This document shows, piece after piece, positions 35,827 through 44,178 of a stretch of DNA of 64,000 nt. The translations under genes and the position numbers were made by a program. Source of the DNA: JANMDU01 sp043777675 (GTDB lineage: Bacteria > Pseudomonadota > Gammaproteobacteria > Burkholderiales > Burkholderiaceae_C); contig JAYWHR010000079.1 of assembly GCA_043777675.1 (NCBI GenBank), positions 18,425 to 82,424 on the forward strand. Reading direction: 5' to 3'. The notes beneath the pieces are model-generated. The model did no database searches, had not been told where the DNA came from, and saw nothing but the letters and a program-made list of their open reading frames with translations. Positions within the stretch are counted from its first letter, which is position 1. The number at the start of each line of letters is the position of its first letter.

Positions 35827-36918
35827 ATGAAATTCGAATTGATTTTTGCCGGAATGTGCACGCTGCTTGTTGCGGGATGCGCCACTTCCGCAGGGCAGCA
35901 ATCCAACAGTTCTACCCAAGCAGCCGTCAAACAGTCCATCACCGATGGCGATATTTATCGGGACCAAGAGAGCTATTCAGTGCAGCAAACCCGCATCAAA
36001 GCTTTAAACGACACAGGGCGTCATCGTGTCGCAAGCTACGGGTTGGCCAAAGCGCAATGTTGGCTTGATGTGAGCCTGCACGAATACACGCGCAACGACC
36101 GTAGCAATTTTCCCCGGCTCGCTTTTGAAGAGTCTTTCAAGATCACCGACTATTTCGAGAAAGGCGGCATGGTTACTGCTGCAGACAATCCAGCGAATGC
36201 TAGCCCCTTGATCAACGATGCTGCAAAGCTACGCCCTGATTTGTGGGATGCGGCTACCAAGCTCAAAGCCCATGCAGGCTGGCGCTGCGCTGAGCAAAAG
36301 ACGGCTTGTGCAGAGGTTGAGCTCGTGCACGCGGGGAACGAATTTAATCAGCAGCAGTGGCGTCATGCGAAGCCTTATGTGCAAATTGCAGAAGATCTGA
36401 TTGGCGATGCTCAGCGCGCCGCGGAGGCATGCATCCCACCGCCCCCGCCAGTTGTCGCGCGTGTTGTGCCACCTGCTCCAGTCGTCGTGCCCGCACCGGT
36501 ACCCGTTGCAGCACCAGTCATGGTGAAGGCTTCTGCGAATGTGCTGTTTAACTTCGATAAGCGCGATCTATCGAACGTTCGCCCCTATACAAAAGACCAG
36601 CTCGATGCATTGATTGCGCAAATCAAGGGTGCTAGCATCTCCGTTGCCAGCATCAAACTCATCGGTCACGCAGATCGCCTCAACAGCACGGGCGATGCCA
36701 ACTACAACACCAAACTCAGCCAAGATCGCGTAGAGACGGTGCGCACTTACATGCTTAGCCAAGGGGTCTCCGCCAACCTCATCAGCGCCGAGTACAGAGC
36801 AGATACCCAGCAAATCGACGCATGCACCAAGGCTAAATTCCGCACCAACGCAGAGTTGCAAGAATGCCTTTTGCCCAACCGCCGCGTGGAAGTGTTGCTC
36901 TCTGGGGTGAGTAAATAG
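35827..36918 (+). CDS. OmpA-family lipoprotein
   Basis: A 363-aa lipoprotein. The lipobox VAGC puts the lipidated cysteine at residue 18, and Ala follows it, so outer-membrane sorting is expected. After a helical region (about 30-195) comes a Pro/Val-rich linker. The OmpA-type peptidoglycan-binding domain (about 235-363) contains VLFNFDKRDL, IGHADRLNS and the arginine pair in LPNRRVEVLL. I start at the ATG at 35827, with GAGG upstream; a TTG at 35815 is in frame. It follows the barrel gene by 54 bases and could tie the surface complex to the cell wall. Confidence 0.88.
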   Translation: MKFELIFAGMCTLLVAGCATSAGQQSNSSTQAAVKQSITDGDIYRDQESYSVQQTRIKALNDTGRHRVASYGLAKAQCWLDVSLHEYTRNDRSNFPRLAFEESFKITDYFEKGGMVTAADNPANASPLINDAAKLRPDLWDAATKLKAHAGWRCAEQKTACAEVELVHAGNEFNQQQWRHAKPYVQIAEDLIGDAQRAAEACIPPPPPVVARVVPPAPVVVPAPVPVAAPVMVKASANVLFNFDKRDLSNVRPYTKDQLDALIAQIKGASISVASIKLIGHADRLNSTGDANYNTKLSQDRVETVRTYMLSQGVSANLISAEYRADTQQIDACTKAKFRTNAELQECLLPNRRVEVLLSGVSK

Positions 36919-36984
36919 CGACTTGCTGCATGGTGTATTCAGGCGACCCCATCGAAGCGCCGCTTTTTTTATCGATTGAATAAG

Positions 36985-37002
36985 TGTCCCAATCTCGGGA
37001 CA
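36985..37002. terminator. Weak hairpin between convergent genes
   Basis: TGTCCC-AATCTC-GGGACA followed by TTATTT. It lies between the OmpA-like gene and the oppositely oriented dehydrogenase, and could end either transcript. Only six pairs. Confidence 0.35.
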
Positions 37003-37050
37003 TTATTTCGAAGCTGCTGACCCTGAAGACAGGGGCACACCACATTCTCA

Positions 37051-38475
37051 TCACCAGCTAAAAATCTTGCCCGGATTCATGATGTTCAGCGGATCGAGCG
37101 CATGCTTGATCGTGCGCATAAAAGCCACTGCGCCATCTCCTGCTTCGCTCACCAAGAAGTCTTGCTTGTGCAAGCCGATGCCGTGCTCGCCTGAGCATGT
37201 GCCACCCAGCGCCAAGGTGCGGTGAACCAAGCTGTGATTGAGCTGCTCGGCTTTAGCAAATTCAGAAGGATTGTTGGGATCAATCAAATAGCCAAAATGG
37301 AAATTGCCATCGCCCACATGGCCGACCAAGAAATACGGAATGCCGCTGGCATCGGCCTCGTCCACCGAATCGAGCAAGGCATCGGCTAGGCGCGAGATGG
37401 GCACACAAGTGTCGGTGGAAATCGCGCGGCAGCCGGGCTTGCTTTGGATCGCGGCAAAATAGGCGTTGTGCCGCGCATGCCAGAGCTTGCTGCGGGCTTC
37501 GGGCGTGCTCGCCCACTCAAAGGCTTGGCCGCCATGATCTTTGGCCAACTCCTGCACCGTCTCAATCTGTTCGGCCACGCCACCCGGTGAGCCGTGAAAT
37601 TCCAGCATCAGCGTAGGCTGCTCAGCCAGCGTGGTTTTGCTGTGGGCGTTCACCATGCGCACCGTGTTGCCGTCAATCAGCTCCACGCGCGCAATCGGCA
37701 CGCCCAGCTGAATCATTTGGATCACGGTAGCCACCGCTTCGCGGATGCTGGAAAAAGAGCAGAGTGCCGCTTGAATTGTCTCTGGAATCGGATACAGGCG
37801 CAAAGTAATCTCAGTCATGATGCCCAGCGTGCCCTCGCTTCCCACCATAAGGCGCGTGAGATCGTAGCCCGCAGAGGATTTCTTCGCGCGTGTGCCGGTG
37901 CGGATGATCTCGCCTTGCGCCGTCACCACTTCCAGCGCCAACACATTCTCCCGCATCGTGCCATAGCGCACGGCATTTGTGCCACTAGCGCGCGTGGCGC
38001 TCATGCCGCCAATCGTGGCGTCTGCGCCCGGATCAATCGGGAAGAAGAGGCCAGTCGATTTAATCTCGTTGTTGAGTGCAATGCGGCACACACCGGCTTG
38101 CACAGTGACCGTTAAATCTTCTGCGTTCACCGATAAAATTTTATTCATCCGGCTCACATCAATACTGATGCCGCCTTCCACTGCCAGCAAATGCCCCTCG
38201 AGTGAAGAGCCCACGCCAAACGGAATCACCGGCACTTTGTAGTGCGCGCAGAGCTTCACGGCATCGGCCACATCGCATGTTTCTTCAGCAAACACCACCG
38301 CAGCCGGCGGCGGCACGGTCGTATACGCACTTTCATCGCGCCCATGCTGCTCGCGGATCACTTGCGCTGTGGAGCAGTTTGCGCCGAAGCGTGCTTTCAA
38401 AGCGTCGATGAAGCCACCAGGAATCTCGCGCTGGCGGATTTGCGGGAGCAGATGCGTTGGAAGCGGTGCGTTCAT
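37051..38475 (-). CDS. FAD-linked D-lactate dehydrogenase / glycolate oxidase-type enzyme
   Basis: A 474-aa FAD-binding (PCMH-type) oxidase of the GlcD/D-lactate dehydrogenase (cytochrome) family, which oxidises a 2-hydroxy acid and passes electrons to the respiratory chain. The FAD-binding part has PVIPFGVGSSLEGHL (about 90-105) and GADATIGGMSATRASGTNAVRYG. The C-terminal domain ends with GTCSGEHGIGLHK, a signature of D-2-hydroxyacid oxidases. The start at 38475 (MNAPLPT) has GGAG nearby; upstream ATGs lack support. The enzyme is a single polypeptide, since no GlcE/GlcF-like genes flank it, which favours D-lactate. It is divergent from mscS. Confidence 0.85.
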   Translation of the reverse strand: MNAPLPTHLLPQIRQREIPGGFIDALKARFGANCSTAQVIREQHGRDESAYTTVPPPAAVVFAEETCDVADAVKLCAHYKVPVIPFGVGSSLEGHLLAVEGGISIDVSRMNKILSVNAEDLTVTVQAGVCRIALNNEIKSTGLFFPIDPGADATIGGMSATRASGTNAVRYGTMRENVLALEVVTAQGEIIRTGTRAKKSSAGYDLTRLMVGSEGTLGIMTEITLRLYPIPETIQAALCSFSSIREAVATVIQMIQLGVPIARVELIDGNTVRMVNAHSKTTLAEQPTLMLEFHGSPGGVAEQIETVQELAKDHGGQAFEWASTPEARSKLWHARHNAYFAAIQSKPGCRAISTDTCVPISRLADALLDSVDEADASGIPYFLVGHVGDGNFHFGYLIDPNNPSEFAKAEQLNHSLVHRTLALGGTCSGEHGIGLHKQDFLVSEAGDGAVAFMRTIKHALDPLNIMNPGKIFSW

Positions 38476-38625
38476 AGATGTCTCCAAAGTTTGATGCATT
38501 CGCACCTCATGAGCGTGCGTCAAGTCTCATTCTACGGACTCGCTACAGACAATGGAGAAAATGCGATTGACGTGCAGCAAGATTTCAAGGTATGTTCGCG
38601 TTTCCATTTATTTCTAGGGATTCCT

Positions 38626-39441
38626 ATGGACACCAACAAAGTCACCTCTTGGCTCGACCAAGCCCAACCCATCCTCTTGGCCTTTGGCCTCAAAGTTCTC
38701 GGCGCCATTGCCGTTTTTATCATCGGCCGCTGGCTGATTGGCCTGGCCTGCCGAATGATTGGCGCGGCGATGACGCGGCAAAAGCTCGACATCACGGTGC
38801 AAAACTATTTGGTGAGCTTCATCAGCGTAGCGCTCAACATCGTGCTCGTGGTGGCGATTCTTGGTTATTTCGGCGTGGAAACCACCAGCTTCGCGGCTTT
38901 GATCGCCGGTGCGGGCGTTGCCATTGGTGCAGCTTGGAGCGGCTTGCTGGGTAATTTTGCTGCCGGCATCTTTTTGCTGATTTTGCGCCCCTACAAAGTG
39001 GGCGATTACGTGACGGTGGGAGGCGTGGAAGGCACTGCGGTGGAAATCGGCCTCTTTGGCACGACGCTCAACACACCAGACAATGTGCGCACCATCGTGG
39101 GCAATGGCAAAGTCATGGGTGGTGATATCAAAAACTTCACTCACAACCCATTTCGCCGTGTTGACTTAGCCGCCCAGCTTGCAGGCAGCGCCGATATGCA
39201 CAAAGCCGTGGCGCTGCTCAAAGAAGCCGTGGCTAAGGTGGCCAACACCAAAGCCGAACAAGGTGTGGATGTCGAAATCATCGAGTTCAATGAATTCGGC
39301 CCCAAGCTTGCCGTGCGCCCGTATTGCCACACCGATCATTATTGGCAAGTCTATTTCGACACCAACAAAGCGATTGCCGACACGCTTGGCGCAGCAGGCT
39401 TCCCGGTGGCAACGCGGCCAGTGAAGGTGTATCCCGTTTAG
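38626..39441 (+). CDS. Small-conductance mechanosensitive channel MscS family
   Basis: A 271-aa MscS-type channel that opens under membrane tension to release solutes on osmotic down-shock. Three membrane segments are visible. The third, lining the pore, is ALIAGAGVAIGAAWSGLLGN, followed by FAAGIFLLILRPYKVGD, which is typical of MscS. The beta and alpha/beta domains of the cytoplasmic cage follow. The length matches E. coli MscS (286 aa). The ATG at 38626 has a TAGGGA site upstream; the frame is open further upstream without similarity. Confidence 0.92.
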   Translation: MDTNKVTSWLDQAQPILLAFGLKVLGAIAVFIIGRWLIGLACRMIGAAMTRQKLDITVQNYLVSFISVALNIVLVVAILGYFGVETTSFAALIAGAGVAIGAAWSGLLGNFAAGIFLLILRPYKVGDYVTVGGVEGTAVEIGLFGTTLNTPDNVRTIVGNGKVMGGDIKNFTHNPFRRVDLAAQLAGSADMHKAVALLKEAVAKVANTKAEQGVDVEIIEFNEFGPKLAVRPYCHTDHYWQVYFDTNKAIADTLGAAGFPVATRPVKVYPV

Positions 39442-39451
39442 TTTGTTGATA

Positions 39452-39495
39452 TGCTATAAAATTAATAGCTAATAGCGCAGTATCCATGCCGGCTA
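39452..39495 (-). repeat. 44-bp palindromic repeat, copy 7
   Basis: Intergenic between mscS and the adenosyltransferase. On the + strand it begins TGCTATAAAATTAATAGC and ends TGCCGGCTA. Confidence 0.85.
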
Positions 39496-39547
39496 CTGCG
39501 CTTTTTTATTGCTGCGACAATGTGTTCTTTGAACTTTTAAGCACACC

Positions 39548-40120
39548 ATGGGCAACCGACTCACTCAAATCGCCACGCGCACCGGAGATGATGGCACGAC
39601 TGGCTTAGCCGACAACTCGCGTATTTCCAAAGCCAGTGAGCGAATTCAAGCCGTAGGCGATGTGGATGAGCTCAACTCCCATCTCGGTGTGTTGCTCTGC
39701 GAGCGCATGCCGCAAGTGGTGCGTGAGCTGCTGATCGACGTGCAGCATCAGCTCTTTAATCTCGGCGGTGAGCTGGCTGTGCCGGGCTATGAGCTGCTCA
39801 AGAAAGAAGCGCTGCTCCAGCTCGATGAGGCGCTAGAAATTCATAACGCCCAATTGCCGCGTCTCTTGGAATTCATTCTTCCCGCTGGCAGCCGCGCGGC
39901 CTCGCTCGCGCATGTGTGCCGCACCGTGGCGCGCCGCGCAGAGCGATCGGTGGTGGCGCTGCATGCCAAAGAGCAGATCAACGATGCACCGCGCTTGTAT
40001 TTAAATCGTTTGAGCGATTTGCTCTTCGTTTTGTCGCGCGTTTTGAATCGCATGGAAGGCGGCGATGATGTGTATTGGAAAAGCGAGCGCCTCAAACGAT
40101 TGGATCAAACGACTCCTTGA
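39548..40120 (+). CDS. Cob(I)alamin adenosyltransferase, PduO type
   Basis: A 190-aa PduO-type ATP:cob(I)alamin adenosyltransferase, which makes adenosylcobalamin, the cofactor of methylmalonyl-CoA mutase and similar enzymes. The ATP-binding N-terminus reads TRTGDDGTTGLADNSRISK, and the conserved helices VGDVDELNSHLG and LNRLSDLLFVLSR follow. The length is normal. A copy of the 44-bp repeat lies on each side of the gene. No other B12 gene is in the window. Confidence 0.93.
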   Translation: MGNRLTQIATRTGDDGTTGLADNSRISKASERIQAVGDVDELNSHLGVLLCERMPQVVRELLIDVQHQLFNLGGELAVPGYELLKKEALLQLDEALEIHNAQLPRLLEFILPAGSRAASLAHVCRTVARRAERSVVALHAKEQINDAPRLYLNRLSDLLFVLSRVLNRMEGGDDVYWKSERLKRLDQTTP

Positions 40121-40146
40121 TCCATTTTTAAAGCGAAATCGCGCTG

Positions 40147-40190
40147 TAGCCGGCGAATATACTGCGCAAGCTGCTATTAAAAACAGAGCA
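40147..40190 (+). repeat. 44-bp palindromic repeat, copy 8
   Basis: Between the convergent adenosyltransferase and coq7 genes. Begins TAGCCGGCGAATATACTGCG. The right-hand palindrome is imperfect (GCTATTAAAAACAGAGCA). Confidence 0.8.
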
Positions 40191-40191
40191 A

Positions 40192-40851
40192 CTAAAGATA
40201 ATAAGCAGTCCGCGTCATCAAACGAGCCATGGCTTGCATCGCCTTTTTGGCAGGTGCAGGTATCTCGCTAGCCCCCGCTTTTTCGGCTTCGCGGGCATGC
40301 TCAGCTTCTTCATGCAGCATCTGAGCCACCACAGCGCGAGAGGCCGTGTCGGCTGCGGGTAGCCCGCCCTCGCTTTGCGGTGCTAAATGGGCATCTAAAT
40401 GAGCTTCCACCTGCCGCTCCGTCTCTACCATAAAGCCCAAGCTGGCCGCATCGCCTAAGCGGGAGGCCAACACGCCCAACCCAAACGATCCTGCATACCA
40501 AAGTGGATTGAGCAGGGAAGCGCGAGCCCCGAGTGCTTGCAGGCGCTCTGCCGTCCATGCCAAATGATCGCCTTCTTCTTTGCCCGCTGCTACGAACTGA
40601 GCGCGAAGCGTTTCGTTTTGAGTGGCAAACGCTTGGCCAGCATAGAGCGCCTGCGCGCACACCTCGCCGACATGATTGATCCGCATCAAGGCGCCGGCGT
40701 GCTGGCGTTCGCGTGCGCTCAGCTCAACACGCTTTTCATCGAAAGTGGCCTCTGCAGGTGCTGCGCGACTTGCCAGAGGCTGCGCCAGCAAAGTGCGCAA
40801 GCCCTTGTCAAGCGCCTGCACAGCCAAGTCAGGAAAATTCGAGGCCATCAT
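40192..40851 (-). CDS. coq7: Coq7-type demethoxyubiquinone hydroxylase
   Basis: Di-iron hydroxylase of ubiquinone synthesis that adds the C-6 hydroxyl to the benzoquinol ring. The iron ligands are present as paired ExxH motifs: INHVGEVCAQ (about residue 58), EEGDHLAW (about 92), ETERQVEAHL (about 144) and HEEAEHA (about 184). The 219-aa length is normal for the bacterial Coq7 group, which replaces UbiF in many betaproteobacteria. The start region overlaps the 3' end of the upstream PIN toxin gene by 23 bases on the same strand, so readthrough from the toxin-antitoxin operon is likely. Confidence 0.93.
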   Translation of the reverse strand: MMASNFPDLAVQALDKGLRTLLAQPLASRAAPAEATFDEKRVELSARERQHAGALMRINHVGEVCAQALYAGQAFATQNETLRAQFVAAGKEEGDHLAWTAERLQALGARASLLNPLWYAGSFGLGVLASRLGDAASLGFMVETERQVEAHLDAHLAPQSEGGLPAADTASRAVVAQMLHEEAEHAREAEKAGASEIPAPAKKAMQAMARLMTRTAYYL

Positions 40852-41314
40852 CCCAATCCTCTCGAAAAAATGGATTGATCAACTCTACACCCAAGATGGT
40901 GTGAGGCTCTGCACCTGTATCTTCGGTGTAAAGCCGCTTCACCCCATGCGCAGCGCAACTCGCAATGATCAGGCAGTCCCAGAATTGGCGGTTGCTATTG
41001 CCGGCTAACTTCAAAGCACTCAAATAGTTCTCGGCACTCGCAGGCAGCACAGTGTTATGTCGCAGCAGCAAGTCAACCCAAGTTTTGGCTTGACCGTGCG
41101 TCCATTGCCAGCCACGCCCTTGTACGCGGCGATACACCTCACCGATTACTTGGCCAGACAGAGGCCACTTGTGAAATCTCGCTAATTTCAGCAAACGCAC
41201 AGCTGCATCCCGTTTTGCTGGCGCATTCTCATCCAACGTATAGAGCAAAATATTGGAATCCAAACTGCAAATCGACGCCTCAATCTTACGCTCTGGCGCG
41301 TTGACCTTAGTCAT
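40829..41314 (-). CDS. PIN-domain toxin of a VapBC-like pair
   Basis: A 161-aa PIN protein, a predicted Mg-dependent RNase toxin. Acidic residues are in SLDSNILLYTLDE (about 17-29), VIGEVYRR (about 61-68) and FWDCLIIASC (about 114-123). A late acidic motif, YTEDTGAE, follows. The start at 41314 (MTKVNAPE) overlaps the antitoxin stop by eight bases, a normal toxin-antitoxin arrangement. Its end runs 23 bases into coq7. Upstream codons to 41344 belong to the antitoxin region. Confidence 0.88.
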   Translation of the reverse strand: MTKVNAPERKIEASICSLDSNILLYTLDENAPAKRDAAVRLLKLARFHKWPLSGQVIGEVYRRVQGRGWQWTHGQAKTWVDLLLRHNTVLPASAENYLSALKLAGNSNRQFWDCLIIASCAAHGVKRLYTEDTGAEPHTILGVELINPFFREDWDDGLEFS

Positions 41315-41567
41315 AAGCCTCGTCTCTATCGTAAGGGCCACCAAAATTCACTTTTGGTAATTTCGCAAGCTCTGCATCCAGTTGTTGACTAATCTCCAAG
41401 TATCTCGAGCGCGCGTCAAGTGCGTTGAGGCCGTCAACAACAACAGCAGGCAGCAAGCGAGCCACCTGCTTGCCCCGCTTGGTCACTATAAATTCCGCGC
41501 CTCGCTCAACCAAACTTAAATAATGAGAAAAATTCTGATTGGCCTGCCGAATAGAGATGGTTTGCAT
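41307..41567 (-). CDS. Phd/YefM-type antitoxin
   Basis: An 86-aa antitoxin with the Phd/YefM N-terminal DNA-binding fold (ISIRQANQNFSHYLSLVERG, then FIVTKRGKQVARLLP) and a C-terminal tail (KVNFGGPYDRDEAYD) that would bind and block the PIN toxin. It comes first in the operon and overlaps the toxin gene. A 21-bp palindrome 31 bases upstream is the likely autoregulatory operator. Confidence 0.9.
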   Translation of the reverse strand: MQTISIRQANQNFSHYLSLVERGAEFIVTKRGKQVARLLPAVVVDGLNALDARSRYLEISQQLDAELAKLPKVNFGGPYDRDEAYD

Positions 41568-41597
41568 GAATGCCTCCTAAAATTCGCATCAAACAAT

Positions 41598-41618
41598 TGT
41601 AGAACAATATGATCTACA
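41598..41618. promoter_or_regulatory. Operator-like palindrome of the Phd/PIN operon
   Basis: TGTAGA and TCTACA separated by nine bases, just before the antitoxin start. On the - strand a TACAAT -10-like box overlaps one arm, which fits autorepression by the antitoxin. Confidence 0.5.
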
Positions 41619-41860
41619 TTACTTAGCCTCAGGTAAAACCCGCAAAGCAAACTCGTCTGCTAGGCATGTCCGCATGCACTGTTGCAAGCAGACAACGCAA
41701 TCTGCCATAAAAGCGGAAAAATAGGCAGCTTTCTTTGCGCCTCAGGCGTCAATCGTGTCCAATAGAGTCAACTTCCCGAAACGGAGGTTGGCCCGGGACT
41801 CTGGTGGCTCTTGAATGAGTCACACACCGGAGCCCTATGTTTAACCTTGGAGAATTCTCA

Positions 41861-42946
41861 ATGAAAAAGACTCTCGTAGCAATCGCAGCTTTGGCTGCTG
41901 TTTCCTCTTTCGCTCAATCCAGCGTGACTTTGTATGGTGTTGGCGACGTATGGCTCGGCCAGAGCAGCTCCGGTATCGGCGCAGCTAAAGTTAGCAACAT
42001 GGTTCTCAATTCTGGTGGTTTGAATGGCAGCCGTTTCGGTCTGCGCGGTTCTGAAGATCTGGGCGGCGGCCTAAAAGCCGAGTTCCAGTTTGAGAACGGT
42101 TTTGGTCTTGACACCGGTGTGACCACCAATTCTAACTCTGGTGTTTTGACTGGTGCCGCTGGTGCACAATCCAAGACTCCTGCAGCTCCAGCTGGTAGCG
42201 CAGTGGCAATTTTTGGCCGTCAAGCATTCATTGGTTTGAACGGTGGTTTTGGTAATCTGCGCTTGGGACGTCAGTACAGCTCTTATGACGAAATCCGTGG
42301 CGGTACAGATGCATTAGGTCACACCAGCTTCTCTGCTACTGCTGGTGCTGGCGCTTGGGACACCGTTGGTGCGAACTACACATTCCGTGTAAACAACATG
42401 ATTCGTTATGAGACGCCAAACATGAGCGGCTTGACTGCAAACGTTAGCTTCGGTCTCGGCGAAAACAAAACTGCAGCTCTTGGTGCTGATAGCTTGACGG
42501 CTTTTAAAGTGCAGTACGCAAACGGCCCAGTTATGGTTGGTTTGGGTTACCAAAGCGAAAAAGCAGTTCGCCCATCGCCAGTGCCAGGCGACTTCAAACT
42601 GAATCACACTTTGATTGCCGGTAGCTATGATTTCGGTGCAGCCAAGATCAATGCTGGTTTCAATACATCTAAGTGGACCGGCAGCAATAAAGACCAAGAA
42701 ATGCAAGTTGGCGTGACTGTTCCACTAGGTGCAGTGTCTGTTGCTTTGGGTTATGGTACTTCCAAAAACTCTACGGCTGGCGTGACTAACGCTAAGGGCA
42801 ACACTGTTGGCTTGCAAGCACTGTACTCTTTGTCCAAGCGTACAACTGCTTATGCTGGTTTGCAGAACACCAAAGTTGAAAACGGCGCTGGTGCTGCAAC
42901 AGCTAAAACCAACGTTACAGCTGTTGGTATGCGTCACACGTTCTAA
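41861..42946 (+). CDS. Trimeric outer-membrane porin, Gram-negative porin family
   Basis: A 361-aa general porin of the type abundant in Comamonadaceae. The signal peptide (MKKTLVAIAALAAVSSFAQS) leads into the first strand SSVTLYGVGDVWLG. Alternating strands follow throughout, and the protein ends in Phe, as required for barrel insertion. The LRLGRQYSSYDEIRG region marks the constriction loop area. The ATG at 41861 has GGAG at a good distance. The codon bias differs from the neighbours (many TCT, GGT, GCT and AAA codons), as expected for a highly expressed gene. The 242-base upstream spacer should hold a strong promoter. Confidence 0.94.
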   Translation: MKKTLVAIAALAAVSSFAQSSVTLYGVGDVWLGQSSSGIGAAKVSNMVLNSGGLNGSRFGLRGSEDLGGGLKAEFQFENGFGLDTGVTTNSNSGVLTGAAGAQSKTPAAPAGSAVAIFGRQAFIGLNGGFGNLRLGRQYSSYDEIRGGTDALGHTSFSATAGAGAWDTVGANYTFRVNNMIRYETPNMSGLTANVSFGLGENKTAALGADSLTAFKVQYANGPVMVGLGYQSEKAVRPSPVPGDFKLNHTLIAGSYDFGAAKINAGFNTSKWTGSNKDQEMQVGVTVPLGAVSVALGYGTSKNSTAGVTNAKGNTVGLQALYSLSKRTTAYAGLQNTKVENGAGAATAKTNVTAVGMRHTF

Positions 42947-42986
42947 TTTGATGCGGGTCTAGTATCCGCAGCGATTTAGAAACATT

Positions 42987-43022
42987 AAAAAGCCATTCAG
43001 AGAAATCTGGGTGGCTTTTTTG
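42987..43022 (+). terminator. Intrinsic terminator of the porin gene
   Basis: Stem AAAAAGCCA / TGGCTTTTT closing a 16-base loop region, with six T's at the end. It precedes the DUF3047 ribosome site. Confidence 0.8.
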
Positions 43023-43049
43023 CATTCTTTAAAGAATATGTAAGGTGAT

Positions 43050-43796
43050 ATGTTGAGAAATAGTCTCTGTGCCCGAGTCTTGTTTGCTAGTTGTACCTTG
43101 ATGGCTCTGGGGGCTTGTGTCCTGCAAAAGCCGCAAAATGAAAAAATAGCAACGGCACAATTAGAAATAAGCTCATCGGGTTTTTCGCCAGCAATTTGGC
43201 AGCCCATGCATTTGCCGGGTAAGCGTAAAACGCTCTTCAAATCGACTGTGCACCAAAATCGCCCGGCAGTTCAAGCCGTTGCTGATAGCTCAGTGAGCAT
43301 GCTTCGTCAGAGGCTGCGCTTGGAGGCAAAAGCGTTAGGAATGCTGCAATTTTCTTGGCAATCGCCTCAGTTGATTCCAACGGCAAACATGGGTGAGCGC
43401 GAGACGGAGGATTCCGTGGTGCGCATTGTGCTGAGCTTCGATGGTGATCGTGGCAAGTTTTCCGCAAAAAACAAAATGCTCTCAGAGCTCTCGCTTGCGC
43501 TTACAGGCGAAGAGCTTCCCTATGCCACGTTGATGTATGTGTGGTGCAACGAGACAGCTGTGGGTGAAGTCATCACCAATCCGCGCACAGATCGAATTCG
43601 CAAGCTGGTGGTGGAGTCTGGCGCAAAAAATCTCGGCAAATGGCTCGATTACGAGCGAGATATCCGAGCAGATTTCATCAAGGCCTTCGGCGAAGAACCA
43701 GGCGCGCTCACCGGCATTGCATTCATGACGGATACCGACAACACGCAGTCCAAGGCCACGGCTTGGTATGGGCCCGTGAGCTTGAAAGCGAAGTGA
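43050..43796 (+). CDS. DUF3047 family lipoprotein
   Basis: A 248-aa protein. The N-terminus is a lipoprotein signal with lipobox LGAC (Cys at about 23). The body matches DUF3047, with conserved LTGEELPYATLMYVWCN, KLVVESGAKNLGKWLDYERD and AFMTDTDNTQSKATAWYG. The function of the family is unknown; members are often periplasmic. The AAGGTGAT site precedes the ATG at 43050. It follows the porin terminator and is probably a separate transcript. Confidence 0.85.
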   Translation: MLRNSLCARVLFASCTLMALGACVLQKPQNEKIATAQLEISSSGFSPAIWQPMHLPGKRKTLFKSTVHQNRPAVQAVADSSVSMLRQRLRLEAKALGMLQFSWQSPQLIPTANMGERETEDSVVRIVLSFDGDRGKFSAKNKMLSELSLALTGEELPYATLMYVWCNETAVGEVITNPRTDRIRKLVVESGAKNLGKWLDYERDIRADFIKAFGEEPGALTGIAFMTDTDNTQSKATAWYGPVSLKAK

Positions 43797-43842
43797 TGCA
43801 CATGAGCTACGAAGAATCCCTCCATCTGATAGACTCATCCAC

Positions 43843-44178
43843 ATGAAAGTATCTGCCCTGCAAGCCGCCACCTTCCTCAAAAATAGCCAAGAGCAACTGA
43901 CGCAGCGCAGCATTCATTTCTTGCAGGATTTACTTCAACACAGCTTGCCAGCAAATACGCCGATTTACCTTTACGGCTCACGTGCTAATGCATCCAATCG
44001 TTGGAATTCAGATTTTGATCTTTGGATTGACCGACCCATGACTACCGCGCAGATTTCTGCACTGATAGATGTGATTGACGCGTCTTTTGTGCCCTTTCAT
44101 GTCGATATTGTTTCTAGCCCATTGAAGGCAGGCTATTTCGAGCAACAAGTCAAGCAGAGTGTCGTGCGATGGATGTAA
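43843..44178 (+). CDS. MNT-domain nucleotidyltransferase (MntA-like antitoxin)
   Basis: A 111-aa minimal nucleotidyltransferase. The motif is LYGSRANASNRWNSDFDLWID, that is GSx10DxD, with the two metal-binding aspartates present. In MntA-HepT systems the MNT protein adds AMP to the HEPN toxin and silences it. The next gene overlaps by ten bases and encodes a HEPN protein, so the pair fits that arrangement. The toxic activity is inferred from family knowledge. Confidence 0.85.
   Translation: MKVSALQAATFLKNSQEQLTQRSIHFLQDLLQHSLPANTPIYLYGSRANASNRWNSDFDLWIDRPMTTAQISALIDVIDASFVPFHVDIVSSPLKAGYFEQQVKQSVVRWM

Noticed and set aside
36950..36971. T-run preceded by GAAGCGCCGC after the OmpA-like gene
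   Set aside because: Only a four-pair stem can form; it is too weak to call a terminator by itself.
40964..41007. GCCGGCTA inside the PIN toxin gene
   Set aside because: The 44-bp window around it has no other match to the repeat.
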